Of a stretch of DNA of 5,288 nt, positions 5,049-5,288 are shown one piece after another. Made by a program: the position numbers and the translations under genes. Location: assembly GCA_900769535.1 (NCBI GenBank), contig CAAGHB010000070.1, forward strand, positions 1 through 5,288, read 5' to 3'. Source of the DNA: Clostridia bacterium (GTDB lineage: Bacteria; Bacillota; Clostridia; Oscillospirales; Acutalibacteraceae). Positions within the stretch are counted from its first letter, which is position 1. Every line of letters starts with the position of its first letter. A model generated the notes under the pieces. It did not search any database and was not told the DNA's origin. It saw only the letters and a list, made by a program, of their open reading frames with translations.

Positions 5049-5288
5049 ATGCCCTATGAAATCACAGCCGAATTTGAAAAAATCGAGTATGCCGAAATTG
5101 CGGCAAATCGGCTGAAATCCTTTGCAGGAATTGAAAAGGTAACAATTACACGGCCAATTCACCGAAGAGATACAGCATCCCCATTTGTGCTTCCGTACCG
5201 GCCCATTCACGGCCGGGACAATGATATTATGCGACCAAAAGGATATGGTTATGACACAAAAACAAGCTATTTTGAACCCGCACTCAGC
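5049..5288 (+). CDS. Unrecognised small protein, N-terminal 80 codons, cut by window edge
   Basis: An ATG with a strong ribosome binding site opens a frame that stays open to the right edge (80 codons, no stop). It starts MPYEITAEFEKIEYAEIAANRLKS; the pattern of a short strand, an Ala-rich helix and a second strand (IEKVTITRP) suggests a small alpha/beta (ferredoxin-like) domain. From about residue 36 it becomes rich in Arg, Pro and His (RPIHRRDTASPFVLPYRPIHGRDND), probably a loop or linker. No signal peptide, membrane segment or catalytic motif is visible, so it is probably cytoplasmic. I do not recognise the family, although I have an impression of similar small hypothetical proteins in Clostridia. 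A minus-strand open frame overlaps at 4989-5210 but lacks a ribosome binding site and family features. It is transcribed divergently from the DUF4830 gene. Confidence 0.7.
   Translation, partial: MPYEITAEFEKIEYAEIAANRLKSFAGIEKVTITRPIHRRDTASPFVLPYRPIHGRDNDIMRPKGYGYDTKTSYFEPALS

Noticed and set aside
4989..5210. Minus-strand open frame of 73 codons overlapping the + strand gene
   Set aside because: The + strand frame has a near-ideal ribosome binding site and stays open to the edge. The minus frame has none and reads as a Cys/Phe-rich shadow.

Overview
The window reads as chromosomal DNA of a low-to-mid GC Firmicute, most likely a Clostridia member of the Oscillospiraceae/Ruminococcaceae type. 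The evidence is the hrcA-grpE-dnaK gene order under a CIRCE operator, a DnaK ATPase domain with the Gram-positive style gap after Lys70, strong GGAGG ribosome binding sites, a MsmX/UgpC-type sugar ABC ATPase and a DUF4830 protein, a family I know mainly from Clostridia. The genus is an inference.

Layout, right to left for the minus-strand genes. At 5049-5288 (+) is the first 80 codons of an unrecognised small protein, running off the right edge. Divergent from it, across 138 bp, is a membrane-anchored DUF4830 protein (4461-4910, -). An inverted repeat in the shared spacer touches the ribosome binding site of the DUF4830 gene and spans the likely -35 of the + strand gene. An AT-rich spacer (4231-4460) follows, carrying the promoter region of a monocistronic ABC transporter ATPase (3068-4216, -). 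That gene ends at a good rho-independent terminator (2994-3032). After about 160 bp of AT-rich sequence comes a textbook sigma-A promoter with a perfect CIRCE operator. It drives hrcA (1711-2736, -), grpE (1182-1703, -) and dnaK (1-1116, -, cut by the left edge inside the interdomain linker).

How the genes work together: HrcA represses its own operon through CIRCE. GrpE is the nucleotide exchange factor for DnaK, and dnaJ would be expected beyond the left edge. The ABC ATPase stands alone without permease or binding-protein genes, as do the shared ATPases that energise several carbohydrate importers (MsmX of Bacillus, MsmK of streptococci). The DUF4830 protein and its divergent neighbour have no established function.

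I see no mobile element, CRISPR array, tRNA or rRNA, and no convincing new multi-gene system. The least explained parts are the divergent region at 4911-5048 and the repeats upstream of the ABC ATPase gene.
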